Shown: piece by piece, positions 16,609 through 25,589 of the stretch
Numbering within the stretch: the stretch's first letter is position 1
Layout: every line of letters starts with the position of its first letter
Origin: Candidatus Desulfaltia sp.
Lineage (GTDB): Bacteria > Desulfobacterota > Desulfobacteria > Desulfobacterales > ETH-SRB1
Direction of reading: 5' to 3'
DNA length: 61,330 bases
Assembly (NCBI GenBank): GCA_030656555.1
Contig: JAUSPN010000053.1
Span: 1 to 61,330, forward strand
Notes under the pieces: model-generated
Told to the model about the DNA's origin: nothing
The model's database searches: none
Seen by the model: only the letters and a program-made list of their open reading frames with translations
Made by a program: the position numbers and the translations under genes

Positions 16609-17178
16609 CTATTTTATTTCAAAATGGGCTCGCCTGTTTTTTGCCCAGGCAAATTCATTATGACCGGAATTTACAGGACGTTCCTCACCATAGCTTACAG
16701 TTGTCAATCGAGAACCGGCAATGCCGATATTGATAAGGTAGTCCCTTGCGCTTTCGGCCCGCCTGTCTCCAAGGGCAAGGTTGTACTCATTGGTGCCACG
16801 TTCATCACAATGCCCCTCAATAATCACGGAGACATCGGGATTATTCACCAGCCATTCAGCTTTTTTCTGTAAAATCTGCTGGGCCGCAGGAAGAATATTA
16901 TACTTGTCAAAGTCAAAATAAATATCTTCATCAATAAACATATTCCTGGCGGCCATCTTCTCAAGCGTCGCCTGCTCCTCAATAGCCCGCTGCCTTGCCA
17001 GCTCTTCCTGCTCTGCTTTTTTAACTGCTTCGGCGGCAGCCTTTCTTGCCGCTTCATCCTCGGCTGATAAAACCCCGGCAGAATCGGACTTAACAGCCTT
17101 TTTAGCGCATGAAGCAACACACAGTAATCCTGGGATTACCAGCAATAAAACCAAACTTATCCATAATTTTTTTCGCAT
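16609..17178 (-). CDS. pal: Peptidoglycan-associated lipoprotein Pal
   Basis: 189 residues. Lipoprotein signal with the lipidated Cys in CVASCAKK at about 24, an Ala/Glu-rich helical linker (about 40-75), and an OmpA-like domain (about 80-189). The domain carries [30 protein letters not shown] and the terminal NRRAHFEIK, the residues that bind diaminopimelate in peptidoglycan. It sits in the outer membrane facing the periplasm and partners TolB. It lies 33 bases after tolB, with a TTTCCTCC ribosome site before the ATG. Confidence 0.96.
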   Translation of the reverse strand: MRKKLWISLVLLLVIPGLLCVASCAKKAVKSDSAGVLSAEDEAARKAAAEAVKKAEQEELARQRAIEEQATLEKMAARNMFIDEDIYFDFDKYNILPAAQQILQKKAEWLVNNPDVSVIIEGHCDERGTNEYNLALGDRRAESARDYLINIGIAGSRLTTVSYGEERPVNSGHNEFAWAKNRRAHFEIK

Positions 17179-17211
17179 TTTTTCCTCCTTATATTATAAA
17201 TATGCCACATT

Positions 17212-18540
17212 TTAATTGCTTACTGTGCCTGGCGACCATCTCGGATTTGTCTGCTCACCAGGCAGGGTAAGCAAACATCTCTGATCTGTCCCATAAGCAC
17301 TCATAACATAAATTTTATAAGAACCTCCTCTGTTAGAGCTAAAAACAATGAGGCTTCCATCCGGAGACCATGAAGGAGACTCATTGTTTCCCTCATTAAA
17401 GGTCAATTGAAGCGAATCATTGCCATCAGCACCAATTAAATAAATATTAAACACCCCGTCTTCCGCGCTGCAATAGGCTATCTTGTCTCCATTTGGAGAC
17501 CAACTTGGTGATGTATTATATCGACCATGGAAAGTCAATCTTTCTACCTTTTCAGAATCAATGTCCTTAATATAAATCTGTGGCGTTCCAGACCTGTTTG
17601 ATACAAAGGCCATTTTTTTACCATCCGGAGACCATGAAGGGGATACATCGATTCCCAGGTTGCTGGTCAATTTCTTAATAATTTTACCGGTTCCGGTCAA
17701 CATATAAATTTCCGGGTCACCTGAAAATGAAAGTGTCGCAGCCAATGCAAATTTACCCGGAACCCAGGCCGGTGTAATATTAATGCCTTTTTTTTCAACC
17801 ACAAAGCCGCGTTTTTCCTTTAAATGCTCTATATAAAGATCAGGCTTGCCCTTTTTGTAAGAAGTGTAAGCAATCCATTTCCCGTCACACGACCATGCCG
17901 GAGAAAGGGTAATGTTTTTATTATGAGTTTTTTGGATCGGATTGTAACCGTCAAATTCGCATATATATATCTCTTTATTCCCTGATCCTGTTGAGACAAA
18001 AGCTATTTTACTGTCAAAAATACCCTTTTTGCCGGTTAAGCAATAAATAACATCGCTGCAAAAACGATGTATCATTTCCCGTTGATTATTTACCAACCCC
18101 TTGTATCTTTTACCAATAAGCAATTTTGATTTAAAAGTATCATATAATCTGAGCTCTATGACAACTATATCATCCTTAACCTGAAGATATCCGGTTATCA
18201 AAAGTTCGGCGCCGATACTTGTCCAGTTTTGAAAATTAATGTTTAAAGGAATTATATCCGATTTTTCAGGATCAACAAGAAATGCATCCCTGTCAATCAT
18301 TTTGAAATAACCTGTAAATTCCAAAGTTTCAGAGAGCAGATTAGAAGCCTCGACAGACAAGCGTTTTTCAGACAGGCTTTTATCCATAGTCTTAAATAAT
18401 GGAATCGCAACCGGTATCTTTTTCAGGAAAGGATTATTTATATCAATATAATCATACTCAGCACGGCAAAAAGCTGGATTAGTCAAAAAGCATACCATTG
18501 CAAGCAAGAAAATCATATAAGCAGGGCATGACCGCAACAT
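17212..18540 (-). CDS. tolB: Tol-Pal system beta-propeller protein TolB
   Basis: About 442 residues from the chosen start. The N-terminal domain (about 30-160, PVAIPLFK and ELLITGYL) is followed by a six-bladed propeller with repeated NxxPSWSPDGxKIAF strings, ending LLTLPGEQTNPRWSPG. TolB is periplasmic and binds Pal. The frame is open from 18636, but the first 32 residues are cysteine-rich and not signal-like. Starting at the ATG at 18540 gives a clean signal peptide (MLRSCPAYMIFLLAMVCFL) and has AGGG nine bases upstream. Confidence 0.93.
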   Translation of the reverse strand: MLRSCPAYMIFLLAMVCFLTNPAFCRAEYDYIDINNPFLKKIPVAIPLFKTMDKSLSEKRLSVEASNLLSETLEFTGYFKMIDRDAFLVDPEKSDIIPLNINFQNWTSIGAELLITGYLQVKDDIVVIELRLYDTFKSKLLIGKRYKGLVNNQREMIHRFCSDVIYCLTGKKGIFDSKIAFVSTGSGNKEIYICEFDGYNPIQKTHNKNITLSPAWSCDGKWIAYTSYKKGKPDLYIEHLKEKRGFVVEKKGINITPAWVPGKFALAATLSFSGDPEIYMLTGTGKIIKKLTSNLGIDVSPSWSPDGKKMAFVSNRSGTPQIYIKDIDSEKVERLTFHGRYNTSPSWSPNGDKIAYCSAEDGVFNIYLIGADGNDSLQLTFNEGNNESPSWSPDGSLIVFSSNRGGSYKIYVMSAYGTDQRCLLTLPGEQTNPRWSPGTVSN

Positions 18541-18654
18541 GTTAACAAACCCTGATAACATACAGGTCTTACAGCATTTTAAATAGAATGTTAAATTAAG
18601 CATAGGCATTGGACAACCATTAATATCAACTATCATATGTCTATAAACAAGCTG

Positions 18655-19542
18655 TTAACGTAAACCCGATGGAGTAAAAACCAGACCAAGATTATAATGC
18701 GGATGCAAATATGCTTTTGGAAGCATGGGAAGCGGATTCGATTTCATAACAGCCTTATAGGCAGACTCATCAAAATATGTATTGCCTGACTTTTTTTCAA
18801 ACCAGACATCTTTAATTTCACCGTTTCCCATAATCCTAATAACCACCACAACCGCCAAATCAGTATGCTGTCCGGCTAACTGTTTTGAAAAAGCCCAGTT
18901 TTTTTCAATATAATATGAAATTTGTGCTCTATATATATCCATTAGTTCGAGCTCTCTTTTCCCGACAGCGCCGTAGCCACCCTGTACCCCGTTAGAAGGT
19001 GACGTAACTCCGGTTCCTGTTTGAGATTCTTGAGTGCCTGTCGCTACTTTGTTTTTTAAGCGGTCAATTGCTTCGGCAATAGAATTAGGCCTTGACGTTT
19101 CAATCTTCTTTTCGATCCGCTCAATAGCGTTTTTTACAACCATGGAAGATTTAAAGGTCTCTTTCTTGAGCGATTTTTTCAGCCTCCTTCTATTAGGGGC
19201 TACAGAAACAGCTTCTGAGGTGTCTTGATCCGCTTTTGCGGCTATTTTAGATGAAATCTTGGGAACCTGCTCCTTTTCGGGCTGTGCAATTTTCTTTTCC
19301 AACTCAAAACCGGTTGGTCTGTCGTTGCCCGGCGCCTTTTCCAGGCCAGGCAATGTAACCATGCTGACATTTATAACAGAAGGTAAAAAATGTTTATATG
19401 GCTTTGGGCCGGGTACAAAAATCAAAGCCGCAAAAAAGATCGTATGTAATATTGCGGAAACAGCAAACGTAAAAAACAGGGCGCGCGGCTCTTCTTCCAT
19501 CATATAAAGCAAATAAGCAGGACGGTTTAAATTTTCTTTCAT
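18655..19542 (-). CDS. tolA: TolA/TonB-family energy-transducing protein
   Basis: 295 residues. A short cytoplasmic N-terminus leads to one transmembrane helix (about 22-44, FFTFAVSAILHTIFFAALIFV), a polar Lys/Glu/Pro linker (about 70-190), and a TonB-type C-terminal domain (about 205-295, ISYYIEKNWAF, VVVVIRIMGNGEIKDVWFEKKSGN, FDESAYKAVMKSNPLPMLP). The His in the membrane helix matches the SHLS-type contact with TolQ/TolR only loosely. Its place between tolR (4-base overlap) and tolB makes TolA the best name. It spans the periplasm and links the proton-driven TolQR motor to TolB/Pal. Confidence 0.88.
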   Translation of the reverse strand: MKENLNRPAYLLYMMEEEPRALFFTFAVSAILHTIFFAALIFVPGPKPYKHFLPSVINVSMVTLPGLEKAPGNDRPTGFELEKKIAQPEKEQVPKISSKIAAKADQDTSEAVSVAPNRRRLKKSLKKETFKSSMVVKNAIERIEKKIETSRPNSIAEAIDRLKNKVATGTQESQTGTGVTSPSNGVQGGYGAVGKRELELMDIYRAQISYYIEKNWAFSKQLAGQHTDLAVVVVIRIMGNGEIKDVWFEKKSGNTYFDESAYKAVMKSNPLPMLPKAYLHPHYNLGLVFTPSGLR

Positions 19543-19970
19543 TTGCCATTAGCTTTTTTTTTGTTCCCATCAACAATCGGCTCTGTAACCATACCTACCT
19601 TATCAATCCCCGCCTCTTTTATCTCCGACATAACACGAACTACTACCCCATAAGTAATCCCTTTGTCAGCCCTAAGATATATTTCACGGTCGGTACGGCC
19701 CTCAAAAATTTTTATAAGTTTTTCTTTAAGAAAATCAAGCGTTACGTGGTAATCATTAATATATACCTGGTTGTTGCTGTCAATAGTAATAACAATGTGA
19801 TCTTCTTTAGGAGAAAGGGGTTCTGAAGTTGTTTTCGGCAAAGAAACATCTACTCCCTGCATCATCATCGGTGCGGTTACCATAAAAATGATCAATAGCA
19901 CGAGCATAACATCAACAAACGGTGTCACATTTATATCGGACATGAGCTTGTTGTGGTCGCCGGATGTCAT
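19539..19970 (-). CDS. tolR: TolR/ExbD biopolymer transport protein
   Basis: 143 residues. SDINVTPFVDVMLVLLIIFMV gives the single transmembrane helix with the conserved proton-path Asp (about residue 20). A periplasmic domain follows (LPKTTSEPL, ITIDSNNQVYIND, LRADKGITYGVVVRVMSEIKEAGI). It overlaps tolQ by four bases (ATGA) and tolA by four bases, so the three are translationally coupled. Confidence 0.94.
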   Translation of the reverse strand: MTSGDHNKLMSDINVTPFVDVMLVLLIIFMVTAPMMMQGVDVSLPKTTSEPLSPKEDHIVITIDSNNQVYINDYHVTLDFLKEKLIKIFEGRTDREIYLRADKGITYGVVVRVMSEIKEAGIDKVGMVTEPIVDGNKKKANGK

Positions 19971-20701
19971 TTGCCACTCTCCTTTTCACTTAATATGTCC
20001 CGCTCAATAATATTAAGAAAATCTGCGGAAAAACTTTGCAGTTCGGTTTCAATAATTCTTATTTTCTGCATAAAGTAATTAAAAGCAATAACAGCAGGAA
20101 TTGCCACAGCCAAACCTGCCGCTGTTGCAATAAGAGCCTCGGAAATTCCAGGAGCTACAACAGCCAGGCTGGCTGAACCTTTAAGCCCGATACCATGAAA
20201 AGCATTCATGATGCCCCACACTGTGCCGAACAAACCAATAAAGGGGGTTGTATTCCCTGTTGTGGCAAGGAAAGGAACAAGATGGGTCATTCGGGTTGTT
20301 TCTGTATTAATTGCCCGTCGCAAAGCTCTCTTGAGATTATCTATGCCTGCGAACCTGGCGTTTAATGATGGGGTTTCAGCATTAGATGTTTGTTGAGATT
20401 GAGGTGTTACTGAAACACCTGACTGGCTTAGTTTTTTAAGCTCAGAATATCCTACACGAAAGATGCTTGCAACAGGACTTTCTCGAAGATGTTTGGCCTT
20501 CTCAAAAGCATCGGAAAGATCCCTGCTTTTCCAGAAAAAATCTGTGAAATATGCCGACTCTTTAAACAACTTCCTGATATATCGATATTTAACTATTATA
20601 ATAGTCCATGATGTAATGGAAAAAAAAAGCAGGACAAGCAACACAAACTGCACCATAAGACAGGCATTAAATATCATGTGGATCAAATCAGTCTGAATCA
20701 T
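19967..20701 (-). CDS. tolQ: TolQ/ExbB proton-channel subunit
   Basis: 244 residues with three transmembrane helices: one at about 12-35 (VQFVLLVLLFFSITSWTIII) and two later (about 150-175 and 190-215). The family strings ATTGNTTPFIGLFGTVWGIMNAF and ISEALIATAAGLAVAIPAVIAFNYF mark the channel helices. TolQ forms the pentameric channel around TolR. It is the first gene of the tol series, divergent from sdhC with 192 bases between. Upstream AGCTCC-type ribosome sequence precedes the ATG. Confidence 0.95.
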   Translation of the reverse strand: MIQTDLIHMIFNACLMVQFVLLVLLFFSITSWTIIIVKYRYIRKLFKESAYFTDFFWKSRDLSDAFEKAKHLRESPVASIFRVGYSELKKLSQSGVSVTPQSQQTSNAETPSLNARFAGIDNLKRALRRAINTETTRMTHLVPFLATTGNTTPFIGLFGTVWGIMNAFHGIGLKGSASLAVVAPGISEALIATAAGLAVAIPAVIAFNYFMQKIRIIETELQSFSADFLNIIERDILSEKESGK

Positions 20702-20820
20702 AAAAATAGCTCCGTTTAATATAAATTATAGTAATTTTAATTTTATAAAAGTAATATAAATCAGGCTGCAGTGTCAAGGAATTTGAATGGTTTGTTGTTT
20801 ATGGTGGCTCGAAAATTATA

Positions 20821-20849
20821 TTGACAGATCAGACGGAACTGCTTAGAAA
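20821..20849 (+). promoter_or_regulatory. candidate sigma-70 promoter of sdhCAB
   Basis: TTGACA at 20821-20826, 17 bases, then TAGAAA at 20844-20849. The -35 is consensus and the -10 matches four of six. It would start transcription about 40 bases before the sdhC ATG at 20894. Confidence 0.5.
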
Positions 20850-20893
20850 AACAACGGGTTCAAATCAAAATTATTTCGCAATGGAAAGAAAAT

Positions 20894-21532
20894 ATGAGCT
20901 GGTTTATAAAGACTTTTCAAACTTCCATAGGCAAAAAATTGATAATGGCTGTAACAGGGCTGAGCTTTATCTGCTTTCTTATGGCACATCTCGCCGGCAA
21001 CCTTATTCTTTACGGCGGCGAAAACGCCTTCAACTCTTATGCCGAACGTCTTCATGCATTTGGGCCAATTATAACCATAGTAGAACTTGGACTTTTGTTT
21101 TTGATAATTATGCATGTTTTAATCGGATCTGTTCTGTTTTATCAAAACACTCTCGCCAGACCTATCAGATACAAGGTTTATAAAAGCGCGGGCGGGCGCA
21201 GTTTGGGCTCGGCAACCATGCCGTACAGTGGCTTTATTATTCTCGCATTTGTCGTTTTTCACCTTATCAATTTTCATTTTGCGGATAAAACAGGCACCAC
21301 TATTTTTCAAATAGTTGCCAAAGCCTTTGAAAACCCTTTATATGTCGTCATATACATTGCCGCAATGATTGTTTTAGCGATCCATATAAGCCACGCTTTT
21401 TGGAGTTTATTCCAAACCACAGGTATTAATCATCCTAAATACACGCCCATTATAAAAATAACCGGCATTGTAATCAGTCTGGTTTTCGGTGTGGGATTTG
21501 GTTTTCTACCGGTCTATGTTTTGCTTATTTAA
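20894..21532 (+). CDS. sdhC: Succinate dehydrogenase/fumarate reductase cytochrome b subunit
   Basis: 212 residues with five transmembrane helices, the single-subunit diheme (type B) anchor found in Wolinella, Bacillus and sulfate reducers. Candidate haem ligands sit in MAHLAGN, ERLHAFG, IIMHVLIG, FHLINFHF and AIHISHAF. It carries electrons between the quinone pool and SdhB in the inner membrane. The ATG at 20894 follows GGAAAG. A longer intergenic stretch (124 bases) separates it from sdhA. Confidence 0.93.
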   Translation: MSWFIKTFQTSIGKKLIMAVTGLSFICFLMAHLAGNLILYGGENAFNSYAERLHAFGPIITIVELGLLFLIIMHVLIGSVLFYQNTLARPIRYKVYKSAGGRSLGSATMPYSGFIILAFVVFHLINFHFADKTGTTIFQIVAKAFENPLYVVIYIAAMIVLAIHISHAFWSLFQTTGINHPKYTPIIKITGIVISLVFGVGFGFLPVYVLLI

Positions 21533-21656
21533 CTACATTATATGAAAATCTTGCCGGTTAAAATTATCAAAAAAGGGTACTGATTGTCTTTTTAAGTGTG
21601 TAAAAAGAATGATGCTTTAATCTTGGTGCCTGCATAGTTACAAAGGATTAAAAAAT

Positions 21657-23570
21657 ATGCAACTTGATGCAAAAATTCCAGGAGGCCCGCTGACAGAGAA
21701 ATGGGATAAATACCATTTCGATATGAAGCTTGTCAGCCCTGCAAATAAAAAAAAGCTTGATATTATTGTGATTGGAACCGGCCTTGCCGGAGCTTCCGCC
21801 TCTGCCACGCTTGCCGAACTCGGCTATAACATAAAAAGTTTTTGCTTGCAGGATAGCCCTCGCCGCGCCCACAGCATAGCTGCCCAGGGTGGAATTAACG
21901 CTGCCAAAAATTATTCAAATGACGGCGACAGTATATGGCGCCTGTTTTATGACACTATAAAAGGAGGCGACTTCCGGTCAAGAGAAGCCAATGTTTACCG
22001 CCTAGCCCAGATAAGCAATAATATTATTGATCATTGTGTTGCTCAAGGAGTGCCTTTTGCACGCGACTATGGAGGCCTGCTTGCAAATCGCTCTTTTGGC
22101 GGCGCGCAGGTATCCAGAACCTTCTACTCACGCGGCCAGACAGGTCAGCAGCTTCTGCTCGGAGCGTATGGCGGATTAATGCGCCAGGTTGCAGACGGCA
22201 AAATAAAAATGTTTCCCCGCCGGGAAATATTGGATTTTGTATTGGTAAACAATAAGGCAAGAGGAATTGTTGTAAGAAACCTGATCACCGGTAAAATCGA
22301 AACTCATGCTGCGGATGCCATTGTTTTGGGTGCAGGCGGCTACATCAATACTTTTTTTCTTTCAACAAACGCCATGACATCTAATGTTACCGCTGCTTTC
22401 AGAGCTTATGAAAAAGGCGCCTGTTTTGCAAACCCGTGCTTTACGCAAATTCATCCCACATGCATACCTGTGCACGGAACCCATCAATCCAAGCTTACAC
22501 TTATGAGTGAAAGCCTGAGAAACGACGGCCGCGTATGGGTCCCAAAAACCCCTGGAGACAAAAGGTCTCTGAATCAAATCCCGGAATCAGAAAGGGATTA
22601 TTATCTTGAAAACAGGTATCCTGCTTTCGGCAACCTTGTTCCACGAGATGTGGCCTCACGGAACGCTAAAATGCAATGTGACATGGGCAAGGGGGTTGGT
22701 AAAACAGGGCTTGCCGTATGCCTTGACTTTGATGATGCAATTAAAAGGGATGGCAAGGATGTTATTAGAAAAAAATACGGCAATCTTTTTCAGATGTACG
22801 AAAAAATTACAGGCGATAATCCTTATGAAAGTCCCATGATGATCTATCCCGCTGCTCACTACGCTATGGGCGGATTATGGGTTGATTACAATCTGATGTC
22901 TACTATTCCCGGTCTTTTTGTAATCGGCGAAGCCAACTTTTCGGATCATGGAGCAAACCGACTTGGAGCAAGCGCTCTGATGCAGGGGCTTGGTGATGGA
23001 TATTTTATATTGCCGTACACAATAGGCGGATATCTTGCAGGAACCAGCATGCAGAAAGTAACAGCCGACGACCCTGAATTTAAAGATGCTGCAAAAAAAT
23101 CCGAATCACGCATAAACAGTCTCCTGTCAATAAATGGAAAGCGCACTGTTGATGATTTTCATAAAGAACTGGGCTCAATTTTATGGGAACACTGCGGCAT
23201 GTCAAGAAATAACGAGAAACTGTTAAGGGCGCAAAACCTCATTCGCGAACTAAGAGAAGAATTCTGGAAAAATGTTATTGTCCCTGGATCAGGCAAAGAA
23301 TTCAATCAGAGCTTGGAACGAGCCGGCCGCGTCGCCGATTTTCTTGAATTCGGAGAGCTGATTGTAATTGATGCGCTGGCGCGTAAAGAATCATGCGGGA
23401 GCCACTTTAACGAAGCATACCAAACAGAAGAAAACGAGGCAAAACGTAATGATAAAGACTTCTGCCATGTTGCCGCATGGGAATTCGCAGGAGAGAATAA
23501 AGAGCCTGTATTCCACAAGGAACCTCTTGCCTTTGAGAATGTAGAGTTAAGTCAAAGGAGTTATAAGTGA
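21657..23570 (+). CDS. sdhA: Succinate dehydrogenase/fumarate reductase flavoprotein subunit
   Basis: 637 residues. The FAD-binding Rossmann motif is [21 protein letters not shown] (about 36-56), and the flavinylated His is in [11 protein letters not shown]. Substrate-site strings QIHPTCIP and [12 protein letters not shown] and the FAD site [14 protein letters not shown] follow. It catalyses succinate/fumarate interconversion in the cytoplasm. In sulfate reducers that oxidise acetate this usually runs as succinate dehydrogenase; direction cannot be read from sequence. It overlaps sdhB by four bases. Confidence 0.96.
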   Translation: MQLDAKIPGGPLTEKWDKYHFDMKLVSPANKKKLDIIVIGTGLAGASASATLAELGYNIKSFCLQDSPRRAHSIAAQGGINAAKNYSNDGDSIWRLFYDTIKGGDFRSREANVYRLAQISNNIIDHCVAQGVPFARDYGGLLANRSFGGAQVSRTFYSRGQTGQQLLLGAYGGLMRQVADGKIKMFPRREILDFVLVNNKARGIVVRNLITGKIETHAADAIVLGAGGYINTFFLSTNAMTSNVTAAFRAYEKGACFANPCFTQIHPTCIPVHGTHQSKLTLMSESLRNDGRVWVPKTPGDKRSLNQIPESERDYYLENRYPAFGNLVPRDVASRNAKMQCDMGKGVGKTGLAVCLDFDDAIKRDGKDVIRKKYGNLFQMYEKITGDNPYESPMMIYPAAHYAMGGLWVDYNLMSTIPGLFVIGEANFSDHGANRLGASALMQGLGDGYFILPYTIGGYLAGTSMQKVTADDPEFKDAAKKSESRINSLLSINGKRTVDDFHKELGSILWEHCGMSRNNEKLLRAQNLIRELREEFWKNVIVPGSGKEFNQSLERAGRVADFLEFGELIVIDALARKESCGSHFNEAYQTEENEAKRNDKDFCHVAAWEFAGENKEPVFHKEPLAFENVELSQRSYK

Positions 23571-24334
23571 TATCAACAACAGATAAAAAAAACATAAATT
23601 TAACGTTAAAAATCTGGCGGCAAAAAGGACCGGATAATAAGGGCAACCTTGAAACATATCATGCAAACGATATATCAACCGACATGTCGTTTCTTGAGAT
23701 GATCGATGTAATAAACGAACGGCTTACGCTTGAAGGGAAAGACCCTGTTGCATTTGACCATGACTGCAGGGAAGGAATATGCGGGATGTGCGGAGCTATG
23801 ATAAACGGCCGTGCTCATGGGCCGGAAAAAGGCACAACACTTTGCCAGCTCCACATGAGACATTTTGCAGATGGCGATACCATTGTAATTGAGCCATGGC
23901 GATCAAGGGCATTTAAGATAATCAAAGACCTGGCCGTGGATCGCAGCCCTCTGGATAAAATCATTCAGGCAGGCGGTTATATTTCCGTAAACGCCGGCCA
24001 GGCGCCGGACGCAAACGCCATTCCTATCCCCCAGGAAACAGCCGAAACAGCCATGGATGCAGCCGAATGCATAGGATGCGGCGCATGCGTTGCTTCATGT
24101 CCGAATGCATCCGCAATGCTTTTTGTTGGTGCCAGGATTTCTCATCTTGCATTGCTGCCACAGGGAAAGCCTGAAGCAGCAAAACGTGTTCAGGTTATGA
24201 TTAATGAAATGGACGAGCTACTTTTTGGAAACTGCTCAAACCACAGAGAATGTGAAGCAGAATGCCCAAAGGAAATTTCAATAACAAATATTGCCCGCTT
24301 AAACCGCGAATTTATAAAGTCAGGCTTTTTTTAA
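23567..24334 (+). CDS. sdhB: Succinate dehydrogenase/fumarate reductase iron-sulfur subunit
   Basis: 255 residues. The plant-ferredoxin 2Fe-2S motif is in [15 protein letters not shown] with a later Cys in TTLCQLHM. The 4Fe-4S and 3Fe-4S sites are in [14 protein letters not shown] and [15 protein letters not shown]. It passes electrons from the SdhA flavin to the SdhC haems. The start is GTG at 23567, inside the sdhA stop, with AAGGAG upstream. It ends six bases from the convergent ppsR stop. Confidence 0.96.
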   Translation: MISTTDKKNINLTLKIWRQKGPDNKGNLETYHANDISTDMSFLEMIDVINERLTLEGKDPVAFDHDCREGICGMCGAMINGRAHGPEKGTTLCQLHMRHFADGDTIVIEPWRSRAFKIIKDLAVDRSPLDKIIQAGGYISVNAGQAPDANAIPIPQETAETAMDAAECIGCGACVASCPNASAMLFVGARISHLALLPQGKPEAAKRVQVMINEMDELLFGNCSNHRECEAECPKEISITNIARLNREFIKSGFF

Positions 24335-24340
24335 ACCGCA

Positions 24341-25153
24341 TTAATATTTAAGTCGCTGTAATCCCGTTTCCGCCAGGATCTTGGCGGAAATTTCTTCAAC
24401 CGAAAAACGCGTACTGTTAACAAATGGAATCTTTTCTCTTCTATACAGGTTTTCTGTTTCTTTGAGTTCCATTTGACATTGCTTAAGCGAAGCATAACGG
24501 CTGTTTGATCGTCGTTCGGAGCGGATCTGATGCAATAGTTTCGCGTCTATAGTCAAACCAAACAGCTTTTCCTTGTGTGCATGCAATACATCAGGCAATT
24601 TCAGTTCATCGACCATGTCGTCTTCAGTAAACGGGTAATTAGCTGCCTTAATACCGTATTGCAGAGCCAGATATAAACTGGTTGGCGTTTTACCCGAACG
24701 GGAAACGCCGATTAGAATAATATCAGCTTCACCATAGTTTTTAAGATTGGCGCCATCATCGTTGGCCATGGCAAAGTTAACGGCTTCGATTCGAATGTTA
24801 TAGGTTCGTTCGTGAATACTATGAGTACGATGTTTTTCCGGCTTAGCCTTGATACCAAGCTCTTTTTCAAGCGTAGCGACAAACTGGTCTAAAAAGCTGT
24901 AACTTATTCCTGCGCTTGAAGAAATAATTTCTTTTATTTGAGCATTTACTATTGTGTGAAACACTAAAGGACGCATACCGCTGTCTTGAAAACTTTTTTC
25001 AATTTGTTTGTTAATTAGCTGTGCTCTTTTAATGGTTTCGACAAATGGAATAGTAACATGATTAAACTCTTCCGGGAATAATGAAAGCAGGGCGTGGCCA
25101 AACACCTCGGCGGTTATTGCGGTACTATCAGAGACATAAAATGCGCTTCTCAT
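24341..25153 (-). CDS. ppsR: Pyruvate,phosphate dikinase/PEP synthase regulatory protein
   Basis: 270 residues, full length for the DUF299 family. N-terminal FYVSDSTAITAEVFGHALL, P-loop IGVSRSGKTPTSLYLA near 155, and KLFGLTIDAKLLHQIRSERR are diagnostic. These enzymes phosphorylate (with ADP) and dephosphorylate pyruvate,phosphate dikinase or PEP synthase, switching gluconeogenic flux. No dikinase gene is in the window. AAGGA lies five bases before the ATG. The leader carries a terminator-like hairpin. Confidence 0.93.
   Translation of the reverse strand: MRSAFYVSDSTAITAEVFGHALLSLFPEEFNHVTIPFVETIKRAQLINKQIEKSFQDSGMRPLVFHTIVNAQIKEIISSSAGISYSFLDQFVATLEKELGIKAKPEKHRTHSIHERTYNIRIEAVNFAMANDDGANLKNYGEADIILIGVSRSGKTPTSLYLALQYGIKAANYPFTEDDMVDELKLPDVLHAHKEKLFGLTIDAKLLHQIRSERRSNSRYASLKQCQMELKETENLYRREKIPFVNSTRFSVEEISAKILAETGLQRLKY
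24367..24394 (+). terminator. candidate terminator of sdhCAB inside the ppsR 3' end
   Basis: TTTCCGCCA and TGGCGGAAA form a perfect 9-bp stem with a 6-base loop, followed by TTTCTTC. It starts 33 bases after the sdhB stop and lies within the coding end of convergent ppsR. Confidence 0.45.
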
Positions 25154-25178
25154 AATATCCTTTTAATATTGGTTTTAT

Positions 25179-25214
25179 AAAAAGGGTTCTTCTCCAATTT
25201 GGTTGGAGATAACC
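25179..25214 (-). promoter_or_regulatory. terminator-like hairpin in the ppsR leader
   Basis: On the minus strand GGGTTATCTCCAA pairs with TTGGAGAAGAACCC (7-bp and 5-bp stems with an internal mismatch), followed by TTTTTAT. It ends about 25 bases before the ppsR ATG. This is the form of a transcription attenuator or of the terminator of a lost upstream gene. Confidence 0.42.
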
Positions 25215-25494
25215 CGCTTGTTTTGCCTTAATCAACTACAACTAATCGGGAGATAATACTAACATTTTATTAAGCTGTCAGGTTATTCTAACATAAAATA
25301 ATAGCATAAATCGGTCGATTAATAAATACCCGCGCGCTTTTTAATCAAAGAATACTGATAACCCATCGAAAGGATAAGAAATTAAGGTTGACTTATATAT
25401 TCATTTGGCACAAAATGTCTTGGATTTATTTTGGTATGTTTTTTGAACCTCAAACAGGAGGATCATGTGACCAATAATTGCATTACAAACAAAT
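25215..25494. other. intergenic region with a strong ribosome site on a start-stop codon pair
   Basis: No gene of normal size is supported. At 25389 TTGACT is followed 17 bases later by CAAAAT, a weak promoter candidate. AGGAGG at 25456-25461 precedes ATGTGA at 25464-25469, that is an ATG followed at once by a stop. A GTG one base into it would encode only nine residues. The terminator at 25495-25534 follows. It may be a short leader transcript or the remnant of a gene lost beside the integron. Confidence 0.3.
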
Positions 25495-25534
25495 AAAGCC
25501 CCATTTCTTCATTACATATGAAGGATGGGGCTTT
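25495..25534 (-). terminator. intrinsic terminator downstream of intI
   Basis: AAAGCCCCATTTCTTCAT pairs with ATGAAGGATGGGGCTTT across a short loop, leaving one internal mismatch. On the minus strand it is followed by ATTTGTTTGT. It lies 55 bases after the intI stop and could also end plus-strand transcription from the left. Confidence 0.6.
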
Positions 25535-25589
25535 CATTAATTCCGGAATCCACTCCAGAAACTATTTATCTGCTTCGATTCACAAGGGT

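Noticed and set aside
25401-25425. TGGCAC as a sigma-54 promoter
   Set aside because: The TTGG that follows is at the wrong spacing for a -12 element.
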